This document shows positions 45,807 to 56,772 of a DNA stretch of 64,000 nt, piece by piece (position 1 is the stretch's first letter; each line of letters starts with the position of its first letter). The DNA is from Myrmaecium sp. VS I D KN 1 (lineage: Eukaryota > Ascomycota > Dothideomycetes > Valsariales > Valsariaceae). The DNA lies in contig JADQAV010000032.1 of assembly GCA_019775845.1 (NCBI GenBank), positions 124,001 to 188,000 of the forward strand, read 5' to 3'. Under the pieces are notes generated by a model, which made no database searches, was not told where the DNA came from, and was given only the letters and a program-made list of their open reading frames with translations. The translations under genes and the position numbers were made by a program.

Positions 45807-47532
45807 TCACGCCCTCCACACCCCCCTCCCCCCAATCTTCCCGGCCTTCGAGCCCTTCCTCCCCGCCGGCGTCTTCTTGCCCGCCCGCAGCGCCTCCACC
45901 TCATCCCAACTCGCCATATACTCCACACGATCCCTCACATCATCCAGAGCCTCCGCGCCATCCGCGAGCATACGCCACCACTCATCGATCTCCCTCCGAT
46001 AGCCCGTTTCCGCCACGGGGCGCTCCCACTCGGGGCTGCGCTCAGCGGTCTTGTTGATCCAGGTGAGCATGCGCAAGGGCCGGAGGCCGTCGCGGTTGGA
46101 GGCGAAGTGGATGAGCAGGCTGCCGGGGCGGGCTTGGTGGGGGGAGAGCTTGCGCCGGTTCACGTCGGTGGAGGTGGTTTGGTTGGTGAGGGGGGGGTGG
46201 GGGATGACGGGGGGTGGGTACGCGTTGAACCAGCGTTGCGGGACGGTGAGGGTGGAGTGGGCGAAGTAGGGCTGCGGCGGGGAGAGGTTAGTGGGGTGAA
46301 GGGGAGGGGGGATGGGAAGTTGGCGTACTTCTTTGAGAACCTCTTCCATGGCGCTTTGCTCGGAGTATTTGAGCGGGACGTCTGGGTTGTAGTGGTGGAA
46401 GCTGTAGGCGTAGCCGAAGAGCTTGACGCTCCACTCGCAGACGCGGAGGAGGAAGACGCCGTTGTTGAGGCCGTTGTGGTCGTTGGAGACGAGCAGGTTG
46501 ATCTGGTCGAATTGGGGGGAGGGCGGGAGGAAGATGCCCAGGGGGAGCTGCGGGTTCATGATGACGGTGTCGCGGTCGTGCCAGCTGGGATGAAGGAGGC
46601 CATATTAGCGCTGACTGTGAATTCATCAAGGGGGGAAAAGGGAGGAAAGGTCAAACTCACAACAACCACTTCAACCGCTCCTCCTCCGGCTTGCCCAGCT
46701 CCTGCACCAGGATCTGCAGCAGGTAGGCGTGCTTGCTCCACAGCCCGCTCACCACCTGCTCCGTCAGGATGAACTGGGGGTACCCCCAGATCTCATTGTG
46801 CCGGGCGTGCGACCGGATCGCCGCGTCGTACGCCTCGTCCGGCCCGCCGAAGGAGACCGTCACCTTGCCGATGTCCGCGCGAGGTTTCTTGGAGTCGGAG
46901 GAGGAGGGGGAGGAAGAGGGAGAGGGAGAGGGGGAGGACTTGCTGGCCTCCTTGCCGCCCTTCTCCTTCTTCCCATCCTTCTTCTTCTCATCCTTCTCCT
47001 TCTCCTTGCTATCACCAGCCTCCTCCCCCTTTCCCTTATCACCACCCTTGCTCTTCTCACCCTCCTTCGCCGTCTCCGCCGGCACCACCGCAGCACTCGT
47101 CGCCGCAGCCAGCACCTCACTCTTCACCTCCGTCGGCTGCAGCACACCCGTCACCACCTCCACCTCAGCATCCCGATGCGCCGCCTCCTCATCCTCTTCC
47201 GTCGGCGGCGGTGCCGGCGCAGGCACAACATCCGTCTGCAGCGGCTGCGGTGACTGCACCAACCCCTCCTTCCCCTTCACCTTCTCCCCCGCTCCACCAT
47301 CCCTCCACCGCCCCTCACTAACTCCATCCCACAACTCCGCCAACGAGCCCGGCTCCACCACGCGCATACCGCCGCCGCCGCCGCTGCCGCCATCGCGACG
47401 CAGCACGCCGAGCGCGAGCAGCAGCGTCGCGCCGCAGAGGAGCAGGATGAGGCGGAGGGAGCGGCGGCGAGGGAGGAAGGACGTGGGGGCGGAGGAGGAG
47501 GGAGAGGAGGCGGGGTGGGGGAGCCCGGCCAT
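45807..47532 (-). CDS. Golgi glycosyltransferase, GT34 (galactosyl/mannosyltransferase) family
   Basis: Type II Golgi enzyme predicted to add galactose or mannose to secreted glycans (GMA12/MNN10 family). Exons 47532-46661 and 46584-45807 (intron 46660-46585, GTGAGT..CCAG) give 549 aa. The ATG at 47532 was chosen for its strong context (CACCATGG); an in-frame ATG at 47664 would add 44 residues. Order: basic tail, membrane helix LRLILLLCGATLLLALGVL, then a 190-residue stem very rich in Lys, Glu, Ser and Pro, then the catalytic domain. The splice restores KWLFWHDRDTVIMNP, which contains the DxD nucleotide-sugar motif, followed by INLLVSNDHNGLNNGVFLLR, the family's second signature. The C-terminus is Lys/Gly-rich. 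Confidence 0.88.
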
Positions 47533-50500
47533 GGTGGTGGGTCTGTCGTGGAAGGAACTGTTGCTGCTGCTGCTGGGGGGGTAGGAGTGTGTGCGGCGGA
47601 TTGGAGGGGCGTGGTGGGAGCGGAGGATGGAGGAGGGGTGGGAGGACGGTGGTGGAATGGGCATGGGACCCCTTGGGGGTTGGGAAGTGTGAGATGGGTG
47701 GTGAGGGAGAGTGTGCTTGTTGTCCTTTCTTTTTTTTATCTTCCTTGCTTCTTCTTTCCCGCAGACCCTGATGGTTTGGTATAGGAGGGTAGGAGGAGGG
47801 CGAGTGAGGAGGGAAAAAGTAGGGAGGGAGGGGTTGGAGCTCGTTAGCGTGCCTCCCCGTCTGCCCCAGGTGGAAAAAGGGAGTATCAAAAGAAGGGTCT
47901 CCTAAAGAGAGAAAGAGGAAAAGTGAGAGAAAAAAGAAAGTGAACGAGGTAGGTAGGTACACAGGCCAAAGAAAAAGGAAGCCCCAGCAAGAGACGACAG
48001 CAGACGGGAAACGTTTTTGCCCCCCTGCCCTCACGCACTCAATCACCTACAATCCCAGCTATCCAAGCCGTGGCGGGGGTGAGATTCTCGAACTCAGGGA
48101 TCGGCAAGATACTGCATAGGGGATTTTTCCTTTTTCTCACATGCAGGTACCGTCCCTGGGGCAGGGAACAGGGCAGGGCAAGACAGGGTAGGGCTGGCAC
48201 GCGAGGAGAAAATGGCCTGAGCTTGAGCATGGATGGCTGGTTTTGTTTTGCAATGGCTGGGCCAGGCTGGGGGTGGCGAACGGGGGAAGCGAGAGAACTT
48301 GCGAGGCCGCGTCAGATGGATGGGAGGGAGGCGAGATGTGGAAGGGGATTCTCTGGGGAATATGGATGGCGTCCGATTTGCAGCGAGCGATTGTTATGAA
48401 GAGCAAATGCTTCTGTTGTAGTATCCAACATATCTATAGCGAACGTTGACCTTGAGAGTGAATGCATTCAGCAGTAATCTCAGATACAGTATAATACAAT
48501 ACATACAGTACCGTAACCCCCCACCAACCCCTGCAGCAACCCCTGCAGCGCGGCCCCTGCACCCGCACCCTCACCTCGCTAACCTTAAACTTACCCAAAC
48601 TCCGCACCCCTGCAACGTCGATCCTGGGGCCCGAGCGCTGGGACAAAACCCGACCAAAAGAAAAAAATCCCGGTAACAAGGTTGGCACTAGCCGGATTTG
48701 GAAAAAGGGCGCCCCGGGGGCTCGGTCCTTTCCGCGCGGCGCTGGGGGGTTGGACGGGAGGTCTTTGCTTTTCTGTTTGTTGCCTGAGGTTCTTGAGAGG
48801 GGATGGGAGGGCATGGGAGGGGGAGCCTTAGGCTTGGATGAAGTACTTCATCTCTGCTTCTGTGTGGGAGTGGTTTGATGAAGGGGGGGGAAATATACGA
48901 GACTTTTTTGCTGTCTTTCCTCGTTCTCTCGCTCTCGTTCGTTCAGGTCCTTCGCCAGCTAACCCTGTTATTTTTAGATGCGAAGGAGGGCGGGAGAGTA
49001 CTGGTATATACAGTATACGCGGTTGTTTCACGCAAGCTGAGCGAGTCCCTTTCCTCTAACCTAGTAGCTAACCTAACCTTATACAATACAACCCCATACA
49101 GTAGTGTACTGTACAGAGCAGGTCTGGTCATGGATAAAGTACAGTACATACAATACAAAAACCACCGCCCAACTCCCCCGCTCCTCCACTCCTTCACTTT
49201 TCCCTCCTAGCCCGGCGACGACGATCTTCGCCCTCCCCCATCTAGCCAGAAGAAAAGGTCTCAGATTTCAAACGAAAGCCACTCTGCTCCGGTAGCGGTG
49301 GCGAAAGCACCGTAGAGCGAACTCAATACATACACACAAAAAGCTCGAGAGCTTGAAATCGAATGGTCGTGTGCTCATTTCCCCTATCCAGCCGCGCAGC
49401 CGGGAATCAACTCATCCTCACCCGCTGAATCCGTTTCTTTTCCCGGTGAGGGTGTGAGAGAAGAGGAATAGAGTTCGGAGGCGGGTGGGGGGAGAAAGCG
49501 GGGGCGTTGTGGCGGGGCTTTTGACGGGTTTCTTGGAGTACTAAGTATGTAGTAGGTGGTGGTGGTTTCGTTTTGTTGGGTATTTTTACTGTTTTGTTTC
49601 GGATGCAGTGGTTTCGATTTCCTCGTCTTCTGCTTCGTCTGCATGCCGGTCTGCCGGCGTGATGATATGATGGGAGTCACTGCGGACGGGGTTTATTGAG
49701 AGTGGCGATGGTTTTGACGGTGTCATTGACTCAACTCTAGACATCCCGTCGCTCTATTCTTACCAAGTGCAGTGGTAGATGACGGGCAGACCGGAAGCAT
49801 TCCTTCACTGAGTCACGTCGGAAGCCCGTCCATCCCGGAGGGACACGGTGCATGACTCATGGCCGTGCCGTGTTCCCCTTTCCTCCTCCACCGAAGTTAC
49901 ATCCCCACATCAAAGCGCGAGCACGTCTTCAAATCCTCGAGGCTGGATATAGTCCAGAGGCACAGTCTATCCCATCATCCCAGCAAGAAGCGAGATATCC
50001 ATCCAGAGTGGATCCCCGTCCTCAACCTCCCCCAGCCGTAGGCGGAAGAAAGAAGAAAAGAAAAAAGAGAAGAAAAAAGTAGAAGAAAAAAGTCCACTCC
50101 CTTCGGCCTTCCAGCCGTGACCCCCATCTGTCGTACGATACGATGCGATACCCGTCCCGCTCCTCCCGTCCCATCCATTCTTCATCTTGCATTGGCCTTC
50201 TGTCTTCACCCCGAGCCGCCCTCCGCTCTCCACTCCCTCGCTTATCACCCACCCATCCATCTGCATCCAACCATCTCACCTCCGAGAGAACAGAAGGCCG
50301 AGCGAGCTGGAAGCGAGCTGGAAGCGAGCATACAGAAAGCCAGAGAGAGAGAGAGAGAGAGTGAGTGGGGTTCTGCCATCCTCCATCCTCCATCCCCCAT
50401 CCTCCGTCTCTCCTTCGTGTGAACCTTCACGCCCCTAGCCCAGCCCAACCCTACCTAGATACACAACATCGTTAAAATATCCCCCCCTCGATACCTCCCC

Positions 50501-51340
50501 AACTCCCTCCCAAAAACGATGACGCCATCTCCCCCCCCCTCTTCCTCTGACAAGCCGTTGATGTCTGTCGCATCCTCTCCGCCGGTTTTTTTGACCTCTG
50601 CTTAACTACTTTCTACGCATTTTACGCTTCCGACCTTGCCCGTTTGCGTTTTTCCTCCGAGGGGGGCGGGGACGTCATCGATACCTTTGCGTTGGGATCC
50701 TTTTTTCTTTTTTCCTCTCTGAGGATGTTGGTGGTGATGAGGTGCTTTTTTTTCATTTGGCTATTTTCAGGATGGGTATGCTTTTTGAAGGGGATCATCG
50801 ATCTGATCTGATCTGTTCCTGCTCCTGCTCCCGCCCGTCTCTCTGACACGAGAAGAAATGGATTGAGCGGAAGGGACAGAATCGAGCCGAACCGCATGGT
50901 ACCGTGCTGTACACATCCCTCCATCCCTCCCTCCGACCATCCATCACTCTGTCCCACTTTGCTGTGTTAAGTCTGTAGGGACTATCATAAGAGAAGGGGT
51001 GAAGAAGGGAGGACAGATCAATATCAGAGAACAAGCATATTTCTGAATGTTTTTGTGGAATTGCTATTGTAGTATATAAGGTGGTAGTAATAGTAGTATG
51101 TAGTATGTAGTAGTGGTACTCGGGAAGGATATCCGATCTACAAACAGCAGAAAAAAAAAAGAAGATACATGAAGAAAAGAATCACCTCCATTCCCACACT
51201 CGGGATGGAGAAGACAGAGACCAAGAAAATTAAGGAAAATATGAGAGCTACGCGCCGATTCTTTCTTTTCTCCCCTTGGTGACCACTGACGGTCCCGAAA
51301 AAGCATGGGTATATCCTCCTCACCACCTCAACCCTTCCTC
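47533..51340. other. 3.8 kb intergenic, no gene seen
   Basis: Lies between the start of the GT34 gene and the stop of the Stealth gene, both minus strand, so it is an unusually long upstream region. It has GTACAGTA/ATACAATAC-like words near 48480-48520 and 49080-49160, an (AG)n run at 50342-50361 and CT-rich stretches. No coding region is supported. Confidence 0.5.
50342..50361. repeat. (AG)10 microsatellite
   Basis: Ten perfect AG dinucleotides within a purine-rich stretch. Confidence 0.9.
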
Positions 51341-53626
51341 TCACCGTTCAAACGGCGACGGATCCGGCAACAACCCCTTAAACAGCGCGCCCATGGTGCG
51401 CTTCAACCTCTTCAACTCTTTCGTATCATCGGTAGCCACATCATCATTCAAGCACAACTGACCCACCTCGCGCTTGCCACCCTCCACGCCCTTCAGCAGA
51501 CGATTCACCAACGTGCTCTCAACCTGCTCCGCATCCGTGATCATCATGAACAGCGCGTCCGGCTCGACGATGGCGTACTGGTAGCGCTTGAGGGCCTTGA
51601 GGATGATCTGGCGCTGGTCCGGCATGTGTTTGAGGGTGGGGAGGAGGCTGTTGAGACCCGCGCGCTGGCGGTTGAGGAGCAGTTTCAGCAGGCAGTCGCC
51701 GCACTTGACGTCCTGGCGCGCGACGCGGTCGAAGATGGCGGCGGTGCTGAAGACGGGGCTGGTGTGGCGGGCGTCAGCGGCCGGGGAGGAGAAGCCCGGC
51801 GCCAGGCACTCGTTCACGTCGAACTCGTAGCATTCGAGGTCGCGGATGGCGTTGGGGCCGTCGAGCGAGGTCCAGAGGGTGTCGATGTTGACCTTGGGCG
51901 GCTGCAGGCCGGCGGTGGTGAGGTGCTGGGCGACGTGGTAGAACATGCGCTTGCGGAAGGTGCCGTGGCCTTCCTGCTCCATGCCTTGCTCGAGGTCGCG
52001 CATGATGGCTTGCCGCTCCGGCCAGGCGAGGTTGCCGTCCTGGTTGGTGTCGGCGCGGAAGACGAGGTAGGAGTACAGGAGGGCCTCGCGGTGCCGTTCG
52101 ATCGTGTAGTGGAAGGCCGCGTACCAGGTGTAGAGCTGGAAGCCCGTCTCGCCACGGAACCGCTGGCAGGCCGACTTGAGCGACGGGCGAGGAAAGGCGC
52201 GAGCGACTTCCCGCGCCACGCTGCGGGACATCGAGTGGCCGAAGTGAACCTGGCCCTTACGCTTCCGCGCACCGAATCGCCGGTTCAGCATCCAGGAGGT
52301 GTAGATCAGGTACGGCTTCTCGCCGAAGCGGCGAGCGTCCAGCTCGCCCGGCGGCGACAGCGTGTTGTAGCCGTTCGACTTGAAGCCCAGCGTCGGGCCG
52401 AAAAGGGGCGAGTAGATGTCAGAGGCCGAGTGCGGCCGGCCAAGCAGCATGTCGTCCGACATGGCGAACAGCCGGTCCACATCCGAGGGCGTGTTGTGCA
52501 GCTGCGACTCGACGGTGAGCGAGTTGAACGAAGGCAAGCAGCCACGCTCCTCCTCGCCGAAAAACTCCTCTTGCGAGAGCACCTGGACCACCTCGCGCGT
52601 TTCCGGGTCGTCCTTCAGCCAGAGCGGGCGCTGCTTGGTGAAGCCGCGGACGGCGGGGTCGTCCGTCTTGTCGACGGCGTTGACGAGCAGCTGGATGCGG
52701 TTGCGGAAGCTGCCGGCGAACTTCTCGACGCTGCGGATCGAGTGCCGGAGCTCGTCCCAATCGCGGTAGCGGTTCGTGCCGTGCGACTTGAGCCACTCGC
52801 CCTCGGGGTCATTAAGCGTCGAGTTCTCCTCGTACGGCCGCATGGTCCGGGCGAAGGCCTCCTCGCTGCCGTTCACCCACGTGTACACGAAGTCGATCTT
52901 CGGCTCGGGAAGCGTCCCGAACCGGTCCACGTCGTACTTGCCGTGCGCGAACCAGTCCTCCTCCCAACCCTCGAGAACCTCATCCGCGACCGCGTCCTCG
53001 AACGGGATGTGCACCACGTCCGGAAGCGTGTCGGCCTTCTCGTCCAGGGCCAGCCATTCGGAGTACGGGGGAAAGGAGTACGTGGTGGAGATGTCGGAGG
53101 GGTGCACGGAAGGCGAGGAAGGGGAGACCTCCGCTTCCTTCGTCGGAGGAGAGACGGTTTCGACGGGCACGGCCTCATCGACGAGCTGGGAAGCGACGTA
53201 CGCAGCGGCAGCCTCTGCCGAGGCGGCCACAGCCTTGTCGCTCCCGTCCTGCTCGCTCACCGACTCCAACTCCGGGAGTGATTCAGGCGCAGGCTCCGGC
53301 TCAGAGAGGATTTCCTGGGGTTGGATCTGAGGGAATTCCGGCACGGTGTCGGCCTGGAAAGCGAAGGAGGTGGAGGGCTGGAGATGCCGGTGGAGCTGGC
53401 CATGTCGGCGATTGAGCTGGGGAGCGGTGTACTGGGACTGCAGGGAAGGGAAGTCGACGCGGGAGTCGGAGTGAATGAAGGAGTGCGCCTGCCAGAGGGC
53501 GATGAAGACAAATCCGCAGACGAGATAGATCCGGCGTCGCCACAGCCAGCTACGGCGAGGGAAAGAGTGAGCGCCCCGATGCGCGGAGGTCCATTGGATG
53601 GACTCTTGCTGATAGGGAGGGTACAT
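51341..53626 (-). CDS. Stealth-family sugar-phosphate transferase with EF-hand
   Basis: Predicted Golgi enzyme that transfers a sugar-1-phosphate (xylose-phosphate, or hexosamine-phosphate) to glycans, like Cryptococcus Xpt1 and the human GlcNAc-1-phosphotransferase alpha/beta subunit. Intronless, 761 aa; the first ATG of the frame, at 53626, sits in good context. A basic N-tail is followed by a membrane helix (IYLVCGFVFIALW), so it is a type II protein, then a Glu/Pro/Ser-rich stem. Stealth regions are in order: CR1 KIDFVYTWVNGSE, CR2 RYRDWDELRHSIRSVEKFA with LWLKDDP.., CR3 HFGHSMSRSVAREVARAF with GETGFQLYTWYAAFHYTI, and CR4 DVKCGDCLLKLLLNRQRAG. Between CR3 and CR4 is a perfect EF-hand loop, DTNQDGNLAWPE, as in the animal enzyme. 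The acceptor is unknown. Confidence 0.92.
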   Translation of the reverse strand: MYPPYQQESIQWTSAHRGAHSFPRRSWLWRRRIYLVCGFVFIALWQAHSFIHSDSRVDFPSLQSQYTAPQLNRRHGQLHRHLQPSTSFAFQADTVPEFPQIQPQEILSEPEPAPESLPELESVSEQDGSDKAVAASAEAAAAYVASQLVDEAVPVETVSPPTKEAEVSPSSPSVHPSDISTTYSFPPYSEWLALDEKADTLPDVVHIPFEDAVADEVLEGWEEDWFAHGKYDVDRFGTLPEPKIDFVYTWVNGSEEAFARTMRPYEENSTLNDPEGEWLKSHGTNRYRDWDELRHSIRSVEKFAGSFRNRIQLLVNAVDKTDDPAVRGFTKQRPLWLKDDPETREVVQVLSQEEFFGEEERGCLPSFNSLTVESQLHNTPSDVDRLFAMSDDMLLGRPHSASDIYSPLFGPTLGFKSNGYNTLSPPGELDARRFGEKPYLIYTSWMLNRRFGARKRKGQVHFGHSMSRSVAREVARAFPRPSLKSACQRFRGETGFQLYTWYAAFHYTIERHREALLYSYLVFRADTNQDGNLAWPERQAIMRDLEQGMEQEGHGTFRKRMFYHVAQHLTTAGLQPPKVNIDTLWTSLDGPNAIRDLECYEFDVNECLAPGFSSPAADARHTSPVFSTAAIFDRVARQDVKCGDCLLKLLLNRQRAGLNSLLPTLKHMPDQRQIILKALKRYQYAIVEPDALFMMITDAEQVESTLVNRLLKGVEGGKREVGQLCLNDDVATDDTKELKRLKRTMGALFKGLLPDPSPFER

Positions 53627-56600
53627 GGTCGTCGTCTCGTATGCGCCTGCGTGGGAGATTCGCTGGCCGTGTCCCGAAGACGCGGTAACAGGGGCAGAGG
53701 GACGGGGGAGGGGAAATGTCACAACACAAGACGCGGAAAATAAGGAGCGAGCAAGAGGGGACTGAAAAAGGGGTCCGGCGCCCTAAATAAAATGAAGGGC
53801 AGCAGGGAGGCTGGAGGAGTTTGTGAGGGGCGAGGGGAGAGGCGAAGGGATGCACGACTTGCCCGGCAACCGTGGCGTCCTCAAACCGTTAGGTTGTTCG
53901 ATCTTTTTTTCCTGTTGCCAGCCTTCAGAGCACAGGCGTCCGGCGAGGATCACTAACTTACTTTACTTACCTGCAACGGCGGGGTGGACGCGAGGAGATC
54001 GAGTTTGCAGTGTTGCGGGTGCCTTCGCGCCCTTCGCGTTCTGGGCCTCGCCGTCGTCAACATCGCTCGCTACCTGGGAGAGGAAGGCGATCGCGTGCCG
54101 TGGCGGGCATGGGCGGGTATAGGCGGGCGAACCTGCATGGCGTGGATCCGCAAGTCTCGCCATGATGGCCTTAGGACGAGGTTCCATGTAGGTAAATGTT
54201 GGTTGACCAACGACCTGAGTAAGAACTCAGTGCATTCACTCTCTAGAGAGATTCGGAGCAGGGATGGCCCTGGAGTGTCTGTTTACACAGCGGATCCCTC
54301 CGTGGGCCTGGAAGAGTACCGGTCTGTATAGTACTATGGCAAGCGTTGTATGTAGTCCTCCGTAGGGACCAGATACCGCATGAGGAGGTACCTTAGGCAC
54401 TGGCCAAAGCACGGGCGTCGCAGATCAGCGCCGGCGTCCTCGGTGGTGGCCGGGGTGGGCTCGGTAAGGGGCAGGGGCCAGCACGGGCCGTGTAAGGATG
54501 GGTACGGGCCGTAACGAATGTTATCAACCTTACCTCAGCTCGTCATCAATCGACCGCCGAAGTCGCTGATGACGGGAACCACTCGCTCGGAAGATAAAAA
54601 GCACAGACGAGGCTGGGGAAACGTATCATCCACCGTGTGCGAAGGCTGCGGAGAGGCTGTCAGTCCGCCGCACGCGGTGGCGTCGCGCGGTGGCGTATAT
54701 GACTGGTTGACTGTATGCTGGCGAGATGGATGGAGTCAAAGGCTCCCCATCATCTCCACGTCTCGCTCGCAATCACATCCGGATGGTGGAAGCGAGAGGG
54801 GAGAAGGGCACACAAAGTTGGTGATGCTGACGTCCACGGCGTGGTACTCCTTTCACCGGTTTCCGCTGCGAATGCAAGGTACCGGACCGGTAGGACGGTC
54901 GCGAGACGAGCGGGCTGAGGAAGGCTCGCGATACGACGGTGTGGCATGTCGTCGGCGGCGCTGATCGAAGGATGGGGGGGATGATTGGGTGTTCGTGTTT
55001 TTTCGCATCCCGCGAAGAAGCGTTGGTCTAGACGGAAGTGGGATGGAAGCAAAGAGCAGAGCGATCGCGGAAACAGCACGCTGACGGAGGAGAAAAGAGA
55101 GGGGACGAGGGCAGGAAGCGATAAAGTCGAGATTCGATAGTGCGCGTTTTCGGTCGGATAAGGACCGCAGAGGACGGCAGAGGACCGTACCGTGGCGCAC
55201 TGACGGGATCGGCGGGCTGGTCTGAGGGAGATGAGGACGAGGAGAGGGCGAGGAGAGGGCGAGGAGAGGCGAGGAGAGGCGAGGAGAAGCGCGCCATGGC
55301 TTTCGCTCGGCTGCACGCAATCAGCCGCTTGGCTTGGCCGAGGTCCCTGGCCGCTCGCCTCCCCCACTTGGCCGTGCGTCTGTTCGCGGATGGCGTTAGA
55401 GCCTTGGGGCTGCCCCAGGCACCGCACGGACCCTAAGCCGGGTACGGTAGCTATCGCCTTCCACCACCAACCTCACCTCATCACCACCACTAACGACCTA
55501 CACACTACCTACCTTACTACCTACACACTACCTTACCGACCCTACTCCACCACACCCACCGGCTCCGACCTCACCGCTAGGTACCACCGACCTATCCACG
55601 GTACCGCTCATACCGACTACCGCAAAACTTCCTCACCTACTGCAGGTCCCACCCGCCCCTCGCTGGCCCTCAAGCCGACCAGCCGGACCTTGCATCTTCG
55701 CCCTGCCCGTCGTGAAACCGCCACCGTCCAGATGGCAGATGGTACCTGCATATCATCTGCATCTGCATCGGCACCCGCATACGCATAACACGAAATAGAA
55801 GGAAAACACAACGCGGAGGAGATGAAAGGGCCGGTACGGTGGATCGGCTCGGCGTACATGCGTGCGGTTGGCCCAGCCTTCCCACTTTCTCTGGGTAATG
55901 TATGTTTATGCTTGTTTTCGCGGGGCTCTCCATGTGCTCTGTTGCTCACTGCGCCCAGCACGCCCCGGGTAGCCTCCCGCTTATCCAGGATTGACTCGTG
56001 CCTTTCCTCCGTCCGCCATACGGAGAGCTTCCACCGGCGTCTGATGGCCTTGGCTGCCTTGCTCCCTCTCACGTTGCCGACTCGCGCAGAAACCTGCCAA
56101 ATGTAGTAGGGATCATCGATCTGAACAGACGACGATGACGGTCACATCTCACGGGGCAGATGCAAACCTGCTTGGCCTGATTTCCCGCTGAAATTGAGGA
56201 GGCCGATTGAGATGGCTTGTCAACTCAATTTTCAAACGGTCGCCCGTCACCGTCCACTCGAGGCTCGCCGGCTCCCCTGCGGCCAGGCCGACTTGCCCCA
56301 TCTGGGCGCAAACGGGCAGGCCAGCGCCGCGCTAGAGCTGCTGCCATCCGCGGTCGTTGAGCCTAGGAAATGAGCCAAGGACGGCCGCCACTCGATCCTC
56401 GCGTTGTGTCGCGGGTAGGCTGCCGGGCAGGCAAAGCACCCAACACCAGCACCAGCACCGCCAGCACCGCCAGTGAACCGGCGAGTATGGCGCACTCACC
56501 ATAATCTCGGGGGAGCCGTCCACACCGGCGACGAGACCGCGCCTGGGGCACCCGCCCGCCTAGAGGGCTCCTCCTCCTCCCCTCTAGTCGAATGATGATG

Positions 56601-56772
56601 ACCGGCCCCCCCTTTCCATCCGGACGCCATCTCCCGCCCCGGGCATATATAGCCCTCCTTCATTCCTCCACCCTTCCCTTCTCTTCTTCGTTCACCACCA
56701 CTTTCGTTCTTTTATTCATTCGTTCGTTCGTTGCCCGACAGAGGCTCTGCGCTACTAACCCCCACAGGAATA
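53627..56772. promoter_or_regulatory. 3.1 kb divergent upstream region of Stealth and mucin-like genes
   Basis: The two genes point away from each other, so both promoters lie here. At 55236-55290 is a short purine minisatellite of GAGGAGAGGC-like units. CACC/CTACC-rich tracts lie at 55.46-55.56 kb. No coding region is supported. Confidence 0.55.
56646..56651 (+). promoter_or_regulatory. TATA box of the mucin-like gene
   Basis: TATATA in GGGCATATATAGCC, about 125 bp before the ATG at 56773, followed by a CT-rich leader ending in CCCCCACAGGAATAATG. Confidence 0.6.

Noticed and set aside
48060-48110. B-box-like word on the minus strand (GAGTTCGAGAATC), possible tRNA
   Set aside because: No acceptor, D or anticodon arms could be folded around it.
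51305-53281. 658-codon open frame on the + strand opposite the Stealth gene
   Set aside because: Composed of Val/Leu/Arg/Gly-biased sequence typical of the antisense of a GC3-biased gene; the minus strand has clear Stealth motifs.
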